Position numbers and translations under genes: made by a program. A stretch of DNA of 64,000 nt from Plasmopara viticola (taxonomy: Eukaryota > Oomycota > Peronosporomycetes > Peronosporales > Peronosporaceae), in NCBI GenBank assembly GCA_001695595.3, contig MBPM02000056.1:483605-547604 (forward strand). Reading direction: 5' to 3'. The notes below the pieces were generated by a model, which was given only the letters and a program-made list of their open reading frames with translations, did not search any database and was not told the origin of the DNA. Of this stretch, positions 32,907 through 44,838 are shown in pieces. The number at the start of each line of letters is the position of its first letter. Positions within the stretch are counted from its first letter, which is position 1.

Positions 32907-33113
32907 CACCCCAATATCAACTTCTCGGTACTTGATTGGCTGTTGAGACACAAAAATGCAAAAGTGGCGAGCATCGGAGCAAAAACTGAAGACGAAGGAG
33001 GAGCTGAAGCCATGTTTGTGGTTGGTGAGCACGACGTAGTGGAGAAAATATTTGTGCCGGTGCTGCCGACTAGCAGGGGACGCACAACGAAATCACCGAC
33101 AGTTGAGCAGTGA
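32907..33113 (+). pseudogene. C-terminal fragment of an unknown protein
   Basis: A coherent plus-strand reading from about 32,907 to a TGA at 33,111. It has DWLLRHKNAKVASIGAKTED in its first part and a VVEKIFVPVLPTSRGRT segment near the end. It is preceded by a pyrimidine-rich CTTTATTTTACAG that could be a 3' splice site. The upstream exon is not found. Family unknown. Confidence 0.35.
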
Positions 33114-33160
33114 GGAGTTTTCGTGGAGAGCTTCGGCTAGGCGAGGAGTTCCTAAAGTCC

Positions 33161-33783
33161 ACTATCTATATAAATGCCAATTTAGTAGCATAACCACACG
33201 TGAGCGCCAGTACTTAAACATCCTTTTTCGTCTTCTGGATCTTCTTCAACGATCTTGATGACGGCATAAAGTACTGCAGCAGTGAGAGGTGAATTGGCTT
33301 GTAGTCTGATGAAGTGACTGCCTTCACCAAAAAAAAGTTATCGATAAGCAATGTGCGCAAAAGACAGATAACCACCTTTTTCCCCATCGTCGGTGTCAGG
33401 AACAACCCCAATGAGTGCTTCATTCTTTGATGGACCAAACGCTTCGATTGATGCAGAGATTCTTTCGCATCGTACTTCGCACGGTTCTCGAAGACTGCGA
33501 GGTCGGCCGCATCAACGTTCGCGAAAGCGATCGGACACGCCCCTTTCACAACATATCGCGAAGCAGCAACATCTTGAATATCCACGACAACAGCGTCAGC
33601 CGACGTCAGATCCTTGCAGTCCTCCTCGCTCACAAATTCCGCGCTTCCTCAAAATAGTGAAAAACCTCACGTGTTCCGATGTTGGACAGAGCGTATCCTC
33701 TGGGGTTCGTCGTCCGCTCCTTCTGCCTTTAAATCGGGGTCGAGCGTACCCCTAGACACCCTTTAAGACGGCGATGATGTACC
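33161..33783 (-). pseudogene. Crinkler (CRN) header pseudogene, copy 2
   Basis: A longer copy of the segment at 30,905-31,428, in the same orientation about 2.3 kb away. The frame at 33,633-33,214 carries VVVDIQDVAASRYVV and ANVDAADLAVFENRAKYDAK, then leaves the header frame. The closing motif lies in the neighbouring frame, here EALIGVVP (33,398-33,421), one residue different from copy 1. The first frame runs on to a lysine-rich end. No ATG precedes the header and TGA interrupts it upstream. Both copies share the same frame break, so it predates the duplication. Confidence 0.65.
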
Positions 33784-34155
33784 TACATGCACATATCACA
33801 ACGCGATTAAAATTCGTGCCTCTGATTTGCTCGTAATTATTAGCGTCTTGTGGTGAATAGTTGGTTCAGCCTCTTTTAGTAGTTATCCTTTGTGTTTAAT
33901 GCGTAATTTAAAGCAAGATGTGTTCGTAGATGGAGTACCACTTTCTCAGTGGGTTCAACGTTCAGCCAAGTTTCCCATAACTGAATCGTACGCAGCTCAT
34001 CCACATGCGCAACATGTTTTGCCTGTCCTTGCTGCTTTGGTACTGCCTAATACATGCACCTCAAGCAAGACTAGTATAATTAAGCGGCTTTCGTGGCTCA
34101 TAATTTCATTCGGCCGGCAACCGTCAAACGACTGCGAGCAAAACGTGGAAAGAAG

Positions 34156-35355
34156 ATGAAGACGACCATAAAATCAGTTCCGCAGGACGTGGCCCTGTCG
34201 GAGCAGGATTGCGATTTACTATGCGAGCTGGCCGAGACACTTACGATGCACAATATTCAACAGTACAACACGTTGCTAAAGACTAAGGACGGCTTTGCCG
34301 ACAGCCGTCGGTGGAAGGAATTACGACGCAAAGATAGCGTGCGTATCTACCGCGAGCGTAGCCGCCATAACGGCATTCCCCTAACGCCTTCGTTACTGCT
34401 GCTCGGTACCCTCAAGGGCACGCTCAATAGTGTTATGTACGGCGCCGTGGCAACTACGGATGAGGCCATCCGTTTAAAATCCACCTGTATCCAAGATGGT
34501 GTCGTTGACAGTAAGGTCATCCATGAGCTAGTACAACCCACAATGGATGACCCGTTTCATCACGTTAGCGTCAAATGGCGTCTTTACAATAATCGGCGTG
34601 ATTACGTGACCCTGGACACTTCAGGAATCGCGCATACCGTGAAGCGCGAACGCATCGGCTATAATATCTCGCACTCAGTGGCCTTCGTAGATATTCCAGG
34701 GATGGAGGTGGCGCACGGCATCGAACGGGGCAACATGTCAGTCTGTTCCCTCTATATTCAGAAAACGCCTACAACCGTCGAGTGCTATGTGCGCGGGTTT
34801 TTTGACTTCCATACACAGAACGAAATGGTGAATACGATGGCCCTTCAGGCTATCGCGGCACAGTGGGCTTCTTTCACGCGAAATGCCGAGTGTGGGTTCA
34901 TGAAAAAGTTGGTGTGGCGTATGCGCAAGCTGTCAGGTACTACACCGTTGCTATCTTTATCTGATGATAAACTATCATTTACCCTGCAACCACCAGCCGC
35001 CACTCGTGGCCATTGCGTAGTGTGCTCAAGAAGCTTTGGTTTTCTTGGCGCCAAACTCAAGAGGTGCAAATGCTGCCTACGAAACGTTTGTTCAAGGTGT
35101 TGCTCTAGAAAATTTGTGTGTATTGTCGCCCCAGATCAGCGCACTGTGCTCGAGAAGAAGCGAAACTTCTGCTCCATGTGCGTCGAAAATGCGGCTAATT
35201 GTGAGGCATTGGAAGTAGCTCAAGAGGAGCTGGCTAGTTCAAAAGCGTTCTATGATGCGTGTCTGGCCGAAGCTCATGAAAAGGCACAGGCATACAGAGT
35301 CAGTGCTTTGCAAATTGCAGTCGCTTCTCAAATTCATGATAGTGGCAGAAAATGA
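34156..35355 (+). CDS. START-like and FYVE-like zinc finger protein (copy 2)
   Basis: A 399-residue intronless protein. The ATG at 34,156 is the first in frame; the frame is open upstream to a GTG at 34,093 but without ATG. Its architecture equals that of 5,334-6,545: a START-like domain (about 25-245) with shared blocks ERIGYxISHSVA, HGIERGNMSVC and KTPTTVECYVRGFFDF, then an eight-cysteine FYVE-like finger (HCVVC, RCKCC, VCSRCC, NFCSMC), followed by an Ala/Glu-rich helical tail. As in copy 1, the canonical basic FYVE signature is missing. It lies alone, in opposite orientation and about 28 kb from copy 1, so tandem duplication followed by insertion of mobile DNA or a dispersed duplication are both possible. 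Ligand unknown. Confidence 0.87.
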   Translation: MKTTIKSVPQDVALSEQDCDLLCELAETLTMHNIQQYNTLLKTKDGFADSRRWKELRRKDSVRIYRERSRHNGIPLTPSLLLLGTLKGTLNSVMYGAVATTDEAIRLKSTCIQDGVVDSKVIHELVQPTMDDPFHHVSVKWRLYNNRRDYVTLDTSGIAHTVKRERIGYNISHSVAFVDIPGMEVAHGIERGNMSVCSLYIQKTPTTVECYVRGFFDFHTQNEMVNTMALQAIAAQWASFTRNAECGFMKKLVWRMRKLSGTTPLLSLSDDKLSFTLQPPAATRGHCVVCSRSFGFLGAKLKRCKCCLRNVCSRCCSRKFVCIVAPDQRTVLEKKRNFCSMCVENAANCEALEVAQEELASSKAFYDACLAEAHEKAQAYRVSALQIAVASQIHDSGRK

Positions 35356-38300
35356 AGGCTTATCTATTTTTTACAAACTGACCTGTGTCACCCATTCCAT
35401 CGACAATAAGACACCTCTGTCAACACAAACGCCAACACGCGATAAGTCCGAGTTGCTAAGATAAAATTGGCGCGGGTTACACATCAGGTAGCGTAATCTC
35501 GAGGACAAACCGCGCACAAAAGTTCAATAGTCAACACTTACCGCACTAGGTCGCACCAAGCGCCTCGGCGTTGGCAACATGAGCCTTTTGTCGGCATGGC
35601 AGTTCAAAACTTTGTGCAGAACAATCTCGTCATTGACGAGGTGTCGATTCGCACCACAATTCATCACCAAGCAACGTCGTTCAATATCCCTACGGTTCGA
35701 GGATCTCGATTAAAATGCCAAGCGCTGCGAGCGCAAAATTCTTGCGTGCTCGCTTGACATCACGCTTAAAATTTGCACAGCTTTTTATTAGGAAATTGCG
35801 CTTACGGTGTCCCTGTGCACCTCAGTCGTGACACTTACAAAGATATTCGACTGCTTCCATGACAACACTACCCATCTTCTTCGACAGCTTCCACCCTACA
35901 TTCAACGAGGCTATCAGACAGAATATCAAATAGACCCTTCAAAACCGATACCGTTTAAAAATAGTTTTTTAGTGCTGCTGGTAGTACGAGTATTACTATG
36001 ATCTAATGTCGTAATTTCAGGACCACTACTATCCCATCAATGCTAAATACAAAATGCAAACTAAAAAGCGTTGTAGAACAAGCACGTTGTGTTTTTGATG
36101 AACTCAAGTATTTGTATTTGTTTTACAAAATACGAAGCAAATGTACGACAGCTGCTACCTAAACGCCAACATGGCTTTGAATTGTTCTGGACTACAGACA
36201 CAGGGCTCTCTTGTCGTAATTGCACTCAGGTCTGCTTTTCTGTTCATTTTTGCTCACGACGTGGAATTTATCGTTGCTAAACTAACCGGTTCTACACGTG
36301 CCACATGCTGCTTTTTAAAAGACGCCAAAATTAAATTGCAACGTCACAAAATTTAATATAAAGACACACAAGCATGAAAATCCGATTCGAATTATCGCGG
36401 GCCACTGACATAGGGTTCTAGCCCTAAACCCGAAGCAAGGCTAAACGTGAAGATCAACTAATGACGACATTAGTAAAGCGTTGGTGTTATGGGTAAAAAA
36501 ATCGTACCAATTAGTTTAAGATTAAATAAAAAAAAATTGGAGTTCAAAATGGATTGTTAATAACGATGAGTATTCAATACTCAATTCACCTTTTTAGATA
36601 TGGCGGAACCTTGGCAATTAGGTTTCCAAGATCCAGCAACTCCAGTTATGAAGGGTATTATTAACTTTCATCATGATGTGCTGGTAGTGCAGACGAATAT
36701 GAGCCTTTTTTGCAAATTTGCTTCTGATTATCGCAGCAGTGAAATTGCAACTGACCATTAATTGATAAGTTTTTACGCAGACGATTAAGTGTCGCTATTT
36801 TGCAATACTGGGTTTAATATACTCGTTGCTTTACTAGCGTTGTAGACATCCTAGTTAAATGGTCAGGGACATCGACAATTGACCTAATGATAAATCATGA
36901 CAGAAAAGAAAGATGACTGCTCGGATCGCTAACCAATTGGCTAAAACCGAAAAAGGTCAATCGGCAATTGGCTCGCATAGATGCCGCTGCAATTTTCTTT
37001 AAAAAGTTGTGATGGCATCTATGTAAGCCAAATCAACCTTCTTCGACATAAGCTTGTATTTCGTAAGACGACCCGGTCAACCCGGCAGCCCTCTGCGCTA
37101 CCTAATAAGTTATTGTTGTTATCAGCAAAATTAAGGGGATATAAATGAAACGAGTTTACGTTTTAGCCGGGAGGAGGTAATCGGCCGTTGCACAAAGCCG
37201 TGCTTTTATGGAATAAGGCACTTTTCTATTTGAAGAGATATTTTGACTCCTGGTGCACAAAAGGACCCCTTCCGGTTTGTATGTAGAGATAACTACAAAA
37301 TCTGCCTTATATATAGAGCTTGATTTATGAGTATAGGTTGGTTGAGAAAAGGATATGCATCGTGTTAAAAAAACGGGATTTAAATTGCATTGTATTGCAC
37401 CCGTCGATTTTTTGAGACTTACAATAGTGAGCAGTCGCTACCCGTAACATCTTGATTATTTCTACGCGCCAGCTCTTATCAACGTGCTCTCTAACCTCGC
37501 CATCTCTTTTAGAGGAACATGTGGTGGTCATGCCCTTAGGCAAGACTCATCTGGCGATGTATTCTCAGCAACGAACCGCTTGTCGTCGCACAGAAATGTA
37601 CTTCTGCTTTTGTATATATGCTATAGCCAGAAATCGCTCTGAAGTTAATTTATAAAACACACTGTCAAGAATCATAGTATCACTCTCATAACCAACTTTC
37701 CTGATACTGCAGTATCTTTTCCTATAGAAGGGATACCAAATACTCTCAGTGCTTTGCGACTATTGCTTAGCGCGCTGACTGCTTTGTTGTCTGCATCCAG
37801 TTGATCGTCAGGGCCGACGCCAACATTATTCTTGAGACATAAAAGAAGCCCAAAATACACAGCATTCTGGCATTAGTACTCTATGTCGTCGGATGACGCT
37901 CTGGTCGCTCAAAGCGCACACTTGTTTCAGGCGTGTCTATTAAACTTTGCTCCAGTGAACACGATGTTAGTCTCATCGTCCACTATGATCTGCCTACCTA
38001 GTATGGTACCCCGGTGCAATACTTGGCCGCTAATTTGTAAATGTAAGGCCATTAATGTGTTGTATATACCATGTAGAACCTTTTTTCGACGCTACACGGA
38101 GAATCGTGTGCCTCCAGAAGTATAATTTGACTCATGTCTTCGTCATTCGGAACAACGGCTCAGGTAGGGTAAGTTGGATCTACAAATTAGTGAAGCAAAC
38201 CGTCTGGTTACACTTAGCGGAGAAGTTACAATCGTCTAAGAGAAGAATCGCATCAGATACTCTAGATTGGCAATGCTCTGTATGCCTAACGTTCGATTTG

Positions 38301-38430
38301 TTAAAACTGCTGTAAGCCCTTTTCAATCGTAAAGTCTGACCTGCGCAAAAGCACAGCGGCAAGCACATATTCAGCCTTGGATATACAATCTCTCGTAGAA
38401 TGGTAATTACTTTTCATTCTCTAAACAAGT
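35356..38430. other. Intergenic, no recognised gene
   Basis: AT-rich DNA with scattered short frames (e.g. 35,807-36,001 and 37,672-37,860). The last 1 kb may be the integrase side of the Ty3/gypsy remnant to its right, but no integrase motif was seen. Confidence 0.35.
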
Positions 38431-38439
38431 GGGCCGTAA

Positions 38440-39480
38440 TAATTGCCGAGCGAATGATCTTGATAGACCACAAAGAGCTCAGAGCCAAAAGGTGCACTCG
38501 GAGCTCTACCAGTGCGGCTATTCATGGCAAGTATTTTTTTGGTAATTTCCTTAGACTGCCTCAACAATAATAAGATGATTTTCTCAAGTCCGTTTTCATC
38601 CAGTAGAAAAAACGCAAGAGCTATAATTCAGCTGGAAGCATCGCAAACGGCGCTGAGCGGCTTTCTTTTGACCGTCGTAGCCAAGACCGGAGCCTGCTGG
38701 AGGTTTTTCCTTGATGCTATCAAAATGATGTAATCCTAATTCTTTTAATGTTCCTTTTGTTATAGATCCTGCAAAGGCTATGCGAAACACCCGTAGTCGG
38801 CTCTGTACTTGTGCCAAAAAAAGATGGCTTCTCTCTCAATCATAGGGTTAGAAATAATTATACCTTTTGGCTTCTCGAAGCCTACCTAGACCATGGGGCT
38901 GTCGACAAAGCAGTCAGGAACTTTAGTCTCGTCTGCTGCAAAAACAAAATTTTAATGCTGGCATGAAATTCAATTGTCAAAACCTTGTCGTATGTGGCCC
39001 AGATGGGCCTTAAGCGCCGACTAATCTTCTACCAAGTGTCTATACGCGAAAGTTTGCCAAAGTATGTCGAAGAGAAAACTCTCTATGTTCAAAACAATTG
39101 TGTAAATTAGAGTACCGTGACAATTGATATTCCTCGTGTCATCACAAATACTCTCGATGCAAACAGCCCGGCGTATAATCACCATAACGGTCCCCTATTG
39201 GCTTATGATAGAATATGTCTACTGTAATACAGCGTGCACCCGAAGATGTTGATAGCAACATGTTCTTTTTAAAAATAGAGGTGTCGTAGCATTTCTTTAG
39301 CTTGTTGTAAGCACGGATAAGCTTCAAATTTCCGTTTATCTTTCGTACACAGAAGACTAATGTTGAATGCGGAGGCTTTGACCTCCGCGCCATATTATTA
39401 TTTTCGTACTCGGCTTGGAGATATAAGTAGGCATCAATGAGCACACACTGTTCTTGTAGAAGTGGCCAGTGTTGCAAGGC
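38440..39480 (-). mobile_element. Ty3/gypsy pol remnant (RT and RNase H)
   Basis: The minus-strand frame at 39,477-39,142 reads like the start of a gypsy reverse transcriptase: HWPLLQEQCVLIDAY, then SKPPHSTLVFCVRKINGN and a RAYNKL block. Further along the strand, about 38,740-38,640, KNLQQAPVLATTVKRKPLSA and VCDAS match the RNase H entry, and at about 38,490-38,456 GSELFVVYQDH matches the LLGSxxFVVYTDHxSL motif. Catalytic YxDD and most of the palm are gone. No LTRs found. Confidence 0.75.
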
Positions 39481-39489
39481 ACTGACTAT

Positions 39490-41090
39490 TTGACTATATC
39501 GTTATTGAACATAATATCGGATACTGAACTTATAAGCCGATGCGTAAGGCACGCTGCCTATCAGACAGATTAAAGGTATCTTCAACTGAGCCAAAAATGT
39601 ATGCAGATCTTAAAGGTCTTAAGGAGCCACCTTTCAAAAGAAGTTGGCTCTTAAATTTGCCAATGACTTAGTATGGTCGAACTTCATTTCCCATTTCATA
39701 CACTGTGTGTCAAACGCTCTTGCTAGCGGGCAAAAATGCGCGATTGGTGGCAAAGTCAAAGCTCCCCCAAAAAAAATAGTTCTACCAACTCTTCTATTAT
39801 TTGATTCCAGGACATATACCACTCCATCGAAGCTGATTCACGGGTGAGCGTCTAGCTTTAAGCCTCTTCTTAGGTATGGAATCTCGACCGCCCCACATAT
39901 ACCCGTAATTTAGTCCTCCATAGTGAGCATCTCAGTCGATAGAGGATGTTAATTTTTTTTATAACAAAAGGTGGAAAGAAAGGCTTGTGATTTACAATAG
40001 GCACTACCATCGGGGCCACATAGGCCTGTGTTGCCTAAGCACTTGAGTTAAGACTTCGCTCGTAGGGCTAGAGCGCCATGGCTTCTTGGCAGTACGCAGG
40101 ACTTACACTCTAATCGCCGATTTGGATCAAGCCAGCAAGTCGACAGATAAGTGCGACATGCTCGTGTTAAAAGGGGGGGGGGAGGTTGCTCTAGCATTTG
40201 CCGAACTTCAGCACGCTGTCAATCCACCTGCGTGAGTGCATAATTGACTGTAAGTGCTTCAACAGGTGTGAAAAGACTTTGCGAGATATAAGATCTTCTG
40301 GTGTGCGACCAGTAACATAGTTGGTGGCCTAACTTGCACCAAAAGTCTGTCACCTAAGCAAAGTTTTGGATGCACGAGCATTATCATCTGTTGCATGTTA
40401 TTAAATTGACTATACTCTGGCTAAGGTGTCAAAACATAAATGCACTTTATAGTTGCAGCATTTGAGCTCGAACGTGCGTTTTGTCATTAAAAAATTATTG
40501 GTCAGATGTTGAATTGGTACGGACATGATACTGGTGGTAATTTCGCCACATGCTGAGCATTGTATCCGATGCCGCAGGCGCAATCATGCATAATAAACGC
40601 TTGTGACAAGTCTTTTGCCGTAACTTTATGATTGTCAAATGCAGAGCAGAACATTTTCTCTAGCATTCGACAATCCCCATTAGATTTCTGTGCGCACCTT
40701 TCTCTGATCGCACAACACAGAATTAATCAAGGATCTATCCCTTGCAATGCTCATTGCAAGATCTATGGAATGGGCTCTTGGTTTACTTTCTAACGCTAAA
40801 GAAGGTAGTATTACTGGCAGAATGACTTCTCCTACGAGATCACTTTGTTAGTTTGTACAATTTATGAGCCGCTTTAAGTCTCAAGCAACTAGCAGAATCT
40901 TCGACATCATTTCTTTCCAATCTATCGGTGGTGTCTCGTTGAGGGGTAGACTCCACGATCTTTCTTAATCGTAGTCGTTTTCGGTGAACTCATCGTTGCA
41001 ATCTAGCGTAACCGATGAGTATATGACCTGGAATTAATAAGTGTTGGCCTCATAAATAAATTTGATGTCTTACAGCGCTATACGTGCTCT
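39490..41090. other. Intergenic; G10 homopolymer at 40,173
   Basis: No gene recognised. A run of ten G (40,173-40,182) is unusual here and could also be a sequencing artefact. The right end may be part of the LRR-like debris. Confidence 0.35.
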
Positions 41091-41099
41091 CAGACGTTA

Positions 41100-41603
41100 C
41101 AATGTTGCATTTTTTTGAGCAGCGACGTCATTAATTGTCGATAGTGTTTGTGCAAGAAGTTTGACGGTATAGACAGTCTGCAGGAGCTTAATTTGAAAAA
41201 CTGCAGCAGGGTAAGCACCAACAGTGATTCAATGGAATTAGCGAGGTCGCTACAAACTATTGCAGCTTTCTTTAAACGTGACCATTAATAAATTAGCGTG
41301 AGCTGCCTAAGTAATCGGAAGTGAGCGACGTGAGTGCAATCAGCAGCGTACACAAACTCAATTTTTGGCAATGTAATGACTTTTAGCGTTTTGGGTGCTT
41401 TTGGAATGCTTAATCTTTTCGGCTGCGTAAACATGACGGACGTAAGAGTACTCGAACACTCGTACAACCTTTGCAAATATGCTGTTCAGACAAAGTTACG
41501 TATGTGGAAAATATGGGAAAATTACTTGCAGAAACGTCATCAGCATTTCAACTTAAGAAAACAGCGTGCAAGAGCTGTTGCTAAGGCATATCGATGGGCC
41601 TAA
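41100..41603 (+). pseudogene. Leucine-rich-repeat-like protein debris
   Basis: The plus strand gives SLQELNLKNCSRVST at about 41,180-41,225 and, in another frame, GMLNLFGCVNMTDVRVLEHS at about 41,405-41,465. Both fit the LxxLxLxxCxxxTDVxxL pattern of cysteine-containing or BspA-like leucine-rich repeats. The second frame stays open to 41,603 with a basic C-terminus. There is no start and stops separate the pieces. Confidence 0.4.
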
Positions 41604-41787
41604 AAATTAAGCAACTTAGCATCGAATCGAGCTTAAATTTTCGAGCTGTACTGAGTTTTATAGCTTCAAGCTGCGTCATTTGCCTTCACTTAGTCGGCTG
41701 ATGCTATAACGATGCAAATAACTCACTTCGCCCGATATTTTTCCTGTTTAAGAACATGACGTAAGTTTTAATAGAAATTACAGTCGC

Positions 41788-42136
41788 TTTTTTTTTACTT
41801 GTATTGTATTGTATTACGTTATCGCGTTACCAAGTTATGCACGTGCTAGGCTCTATGGCTAGTCCACGGCATAGAGTGGTGTCCGCATACGTCGGGTCTC
41901 GTTCGGCGGGCAGTGCAGCCAGCACCGAGGCCGTAAGGGTTTTCCATTATTTTGTGTAGTTCTGACTTGGAAGAGCCCAGGTGGCGCCCTGGTGCTGGAG
42001 ATCGTCGCGTCGAGGGTGAGACTCGTTAGAGACCTGCAGATGCCCGAGAGCACCTGCCCGAAGCGCGCGAGCATTTAGCCCCCGCGCTTGGAAGGAGGGC
42101 GTCACCCCAACCTTTTCCGAAAATATTTTTTTTACT
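41788..42136 (-). mobile_element. LINE-derived short element A with 11-bp TSD
   Basis: The element spans about 41,800-42,125. On the minus strand it starts TTTTCGGAAAAGGTTGGGG and ends in the tail TAATACAATACAATACAA. It is flanked by the direct repeat TTTTTTTTACT (about 41,789-41,799 and 42,126-42,136). Its two halves match the 5' and 3' ends of the LINE at 60,296-61,403 and it lacks the whole coding part. It is GC-rich against an AT-rich background. It lies about 450 bp beyond the 3' end of the glutamate synthase subunit gene. Confidence 0.85.
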
Positions 42137-42590
42137 GAAATAGAATAGTGGATCTTTCTGGGTGTCGTTACATCAGCGACATATCCAATTCTTGAGGCAT
42201 TAATTTGCGCTTTTGTGACATAAGGACGTTCGCAACAAGCTGACTATTTAAACCTTGTTGAGCGTTCAAATTGGTAGATGTGTCACCCGATAATTGTATT
42301 AATGCCACGATATTCCAAACAAGGCAGCGTAAGAGCTTTTTAAGTGCTCTCCCGCGCGACCTATCGGCGATGGCCAGCGTTCATGAGCTCAATTTCTCGT
42401 AATGTATGCGGCTCGAAGATATGACAGCACTAGTGAATGTTTTGAACTTAATCTTTTTTTATTGTTGTACGGTGATAGACTTCAGCGCATGAAGACAGAG
42501 ATTTCTAATATAAACTTATCCCCGTGCATATAATAATCATTTTTTTAAGCTCTGCTCTAAGGATCAAAAGAAAGCTTGTCGTAAATCGCG
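42137..42590. other. 3' flank of the glutamate synthase subunit gene
   Basis: AT-rich spacer between short element A and the stop codon at 42,591. It probably includes the 3' untranslated region and poly(A) site of the minus-strand gene. No other feature. Confidence 0.4.
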
Positions 42591-44225
42591 CTAACCAAAG
42601 CGCTGGTTTTGGGACACCTCCGGTTGAAATCCCTCCTGCAAAAAGTATTTTTCCACTGCATCTGCGACACCGCGGCCCTCATTAATTGCCCACACGACCA
42701 GAGACTGGCCGCGGCGACAGTCTCCAGCAGCAAACACACCCTCGACGGACGTCTGATAGTTACCGTAAGTAGCGCGAATGTTGCGACGTTGATCAACTTC
42801 AAGACCCAGTGTCTCTGTAATATTTTGCTCGGGGTGCACAAAGCCCATGGCAAGCAAAACGAGATCGCAAGGAATTTTTTCTTCGGTGCCGGGTATTTCC
42901 GTAATTGTGTTAGTCTTAGGGTCCTTATCACCCAGAATGGTAAGTACATGCGTAATTTCGTTCTTGTCGTTTCCTATGAACGCCTTTGTGACGCGAGAGT
43001 ACTTGCGCGGGTCTTCGCCAAATACGGAGCGAACCTCAGCGTGACCATAGTCGACACCGTAGATACGTGGATACTCAGGCCACGGGTTTTCGGGAGCACG
43101 TTGAGCCGGAGGCACTGGATTGTGTTCCAAGTTAACCACAGACTTACATCTTTGACGCATGGACGTCGCAATACAGTCGGTGCCTGTGTCACCGCCGCCA
43201 ATCACTACAACGTCTCTACCCTCAGCTGTCACGAAATCGCGATCCCAGCCACTCTGCAGCTTGCCGTCCACCGTGAGCATTAGCCGCTTTTGGTTCTTAG
43301 TAAGAAATTCCATGGCAAAATGAACACCTTTTAAGTGACGGCCAACAATGTCTACGTCACGTGGAACCGTAGAGCCCAAAGCCAGAACAATGGCATCGTT
43401 TTCAGCCTGCAGCTGCTCCACTGACGTTGTGACACCAATGTTGGCATTAGTGACGAACTCAATGCCTTCCTGTTGCAGCAAATTTATGCGACGGTTGACA
43501 GTCTTCTTATCCAACTTCATGTTCGGAATGCCGTACATAAGAAGACCTCCGACGCGGTCCTCGCGTTCGTACACGGTGACATAATAGCCCTTCTGATTGA
43601 GCTGGTCGGCAGCCGCGAGACCAGCAGGACCTGATCCCACAATAGCCACGCGCAAGCCGTTCCGACGTGGAATGTGAGGTACAATCCAGCCTTCCTCGAA
43701 CGCCCGGTCCACGATGGCGTACTCGATGTTTTTGATAGTAATAGGGTCGTCTACGAGACCGGCAACGCACGCTGCCTCGCAAGGCGCTGGACACACGCGT
43801 CCTGTGAACTCAGGAAAGTTGTTAGTTTTGTGCAGGCGATCACTGGCCTCCTTCCACTCGTCACGATATACTAGCTCGTTCCACTCCGGAATAAGATTGC
43901 TCACGGGGCAGCCTGTGTTTGTTTGGCAAAAAGGCGTGCCGCAGTCCATGCAGCGCGCCGCCTGAATCTTGCGCTCCATTGAAGCGCGACGGCCCGAATT
44001 GATTTCATTCCAGTCGTGCACACGTTCTGCCGCATCGCGGTACGGGTCAGCCTCGCGCTTGAACTCAACAAAAGCGCGCGCGCTGTCAATCTCGCCTTTG
44101 GAGCCGTCGCGCTTTTCGAACACGGGCTCGGCTTGAAAAGATGCGGCACGACACAGCAGCGAGATCGATGGTGACAACGATGAAGACAGACGCTGGCGCG
44201 TGATAGACTGCATGGTACGCAACAT
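42591..44225 (-). CDS. gltD: Glutamate synthase small (beta) subunit, probably mitochondrial
   Basis: A 544-residue intronless protein; the ATG at 44,225 is chosen (only a TTG lies further upstream in frame). Residues 1-30 are rich in Ser, Arg and Leu with no acidic residue, like a mitochondrial presequence. Iron-sulphur cysteines follow at C92, C95, C100 and C106 and at C145, C149 and C153. The FAD site is GSGPAG (197-202), the NADPH site GGGDTG (343-348), and the closing FAD motif [11 protein letters not shown] (496-506). Length and order match bacterial-type GltD, which passes electrons from NADPH to the large subunit that makes glutamate from glutamine and 2-oxoglutarate. In many eukaryotes this domain is fused to the large subunit; here it stands alone. 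A large subunit is not in the window. Related electron-transfer subunits (dihydropyrimidine dehydrogenase N-terminus) are less likely. Confidence 0.92.
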   Translation of the reverse strand: MLRTMQSITRQRLSSSLSPSISLLCRAASFQAEPVFEKRDGSKGEIDSARAFVEFKREADPYRDAAERVHDWNEINSGRRASMERKIQAARCMDCGTPFCQTNTGCPVSNLIPEWNELVYRDEWKEASDRLHKTNNFPEFTGRVCPAPCEAACVAGLVDDPITIKNIEYAIVDRAFEEGWIVPHIPRRNGLRVAIVGSGPAGLAAADQLNQKGYYVTVYEREDRVGGLLMYGIPNMKLDKKTVNRRINLLQQEGIEFVTNANIGVTTSVEQLQAENDAIVLALGSTVPRDVDIVGRHLKGVHFAMEFLTKNQKRLMLTVDGKLQSGWDRDFVTAEGRDVVVIGGGDTGTDCIATSMRQRCKSVVNLEHNPVPPAQRAPENPWPEYPRIYGVDYGHAEVRSVFGEDPRKYSRVTKAFIGNDKNEITHVLTILGDKDPKTNTITEIPGTEEKIPCDLVLLAMGFVHPEQNITETLGLEVDQRRNIRATYGNYQTSVEGVFAAGDCRRGQSLVVWAINEGRGVADAVEKYFLQEGFQPEVSQNQRFG

Positions 44226-44249
44226 AAGAACAGCCAAAGAGTATACAAT

Positions 44250-44263
44250 AATTTGCAGAATGA
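44250..44263 (-). promoter_or_regulatory. Oomycete-type initiator (Inr) upstream of gltD
   Basis: The minus strand reads TCATTCTGCAAATT, matching the oomycete initiator consensus TCATTYYNCAWTTT at 13 of 14 places. It lies about 25-38 bp upstream of the chosen ATG at 44,225, a normal distance for the short 5' leaders of these organisms. It supports both the start choice and the oomycete origin. Confidence 0.65.
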
Positions 44264-44838
44264 CTGGTCGCGTAGCAGTGTTTTCTCTAAAGAGCGTTCG
44301 TTATAAATACCAGCTGTAATTTATTTATAACACCATACGGGTAATCTGCTAGAGCTGAACTAAGTATTCCCCTTGCACAAGATACTCTCCTGCTGCCAAG
44401 AAAGCTATCTTTATCTTGAGCATCAACTTCGAAAGGCGTTTCAGTCTGTACTCGATTGCCTTATTAAAGCTGGCTCAAGTCTTAGCCCAGACTGCTAGCG
44501 GTCTTTAGATCTAGTATGCAAAACATTACATAGAAAGCATATGCAAATCTGTAAATTTAATCAAAAACTTTAAAAAGTAGAACGTTGTAAGTATGACTTA
44601 GTAACTAAGTGCAGCGATGTTGCTTATACGCTTTAAAAGCAATGTAATTGCCAAGAACATCACAGGAGCAGATATAAAATTAGCTAGCTTACGATAGTAG
44701 GGGCTGTCTAAATATAAGATAGAGAGTTCGTTTTTTTTTATAGCCATATTGAGAAATGTAATATGTCTCACCAGCCAATGTTTATTAGCTCTTACATATT
44801 CGAATGTGAGCTGTATTTTATTAGAATAAATGTAATCA
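44264..44838. other. Spacer between gltD and short element B
   Basis: AT-rich DNA without recognised genes. It contains the distal promoter region of gltD on the minus strand. Confidence 0.4.

Noticed and set aside
30956..33657. Plus-strand frames across the two CRN copies as separate genes
   Set aside because: They are duplicated simply because the segment is duplicated; composition and motifs support the minus strand.
40173..40182. G10 run as a regulatory or G-quadruplex element
   Set aside because: A single homopolymer cannot be told from an assembly or sequencing artefact; same for the C9 run near 16,315.
42609..43283. Long plus-strand open frame inside gltD
   Set aside because: It is antisense to a well-conserved enzyme gene and has no domain; a shadow of GC-richer coding sequence.
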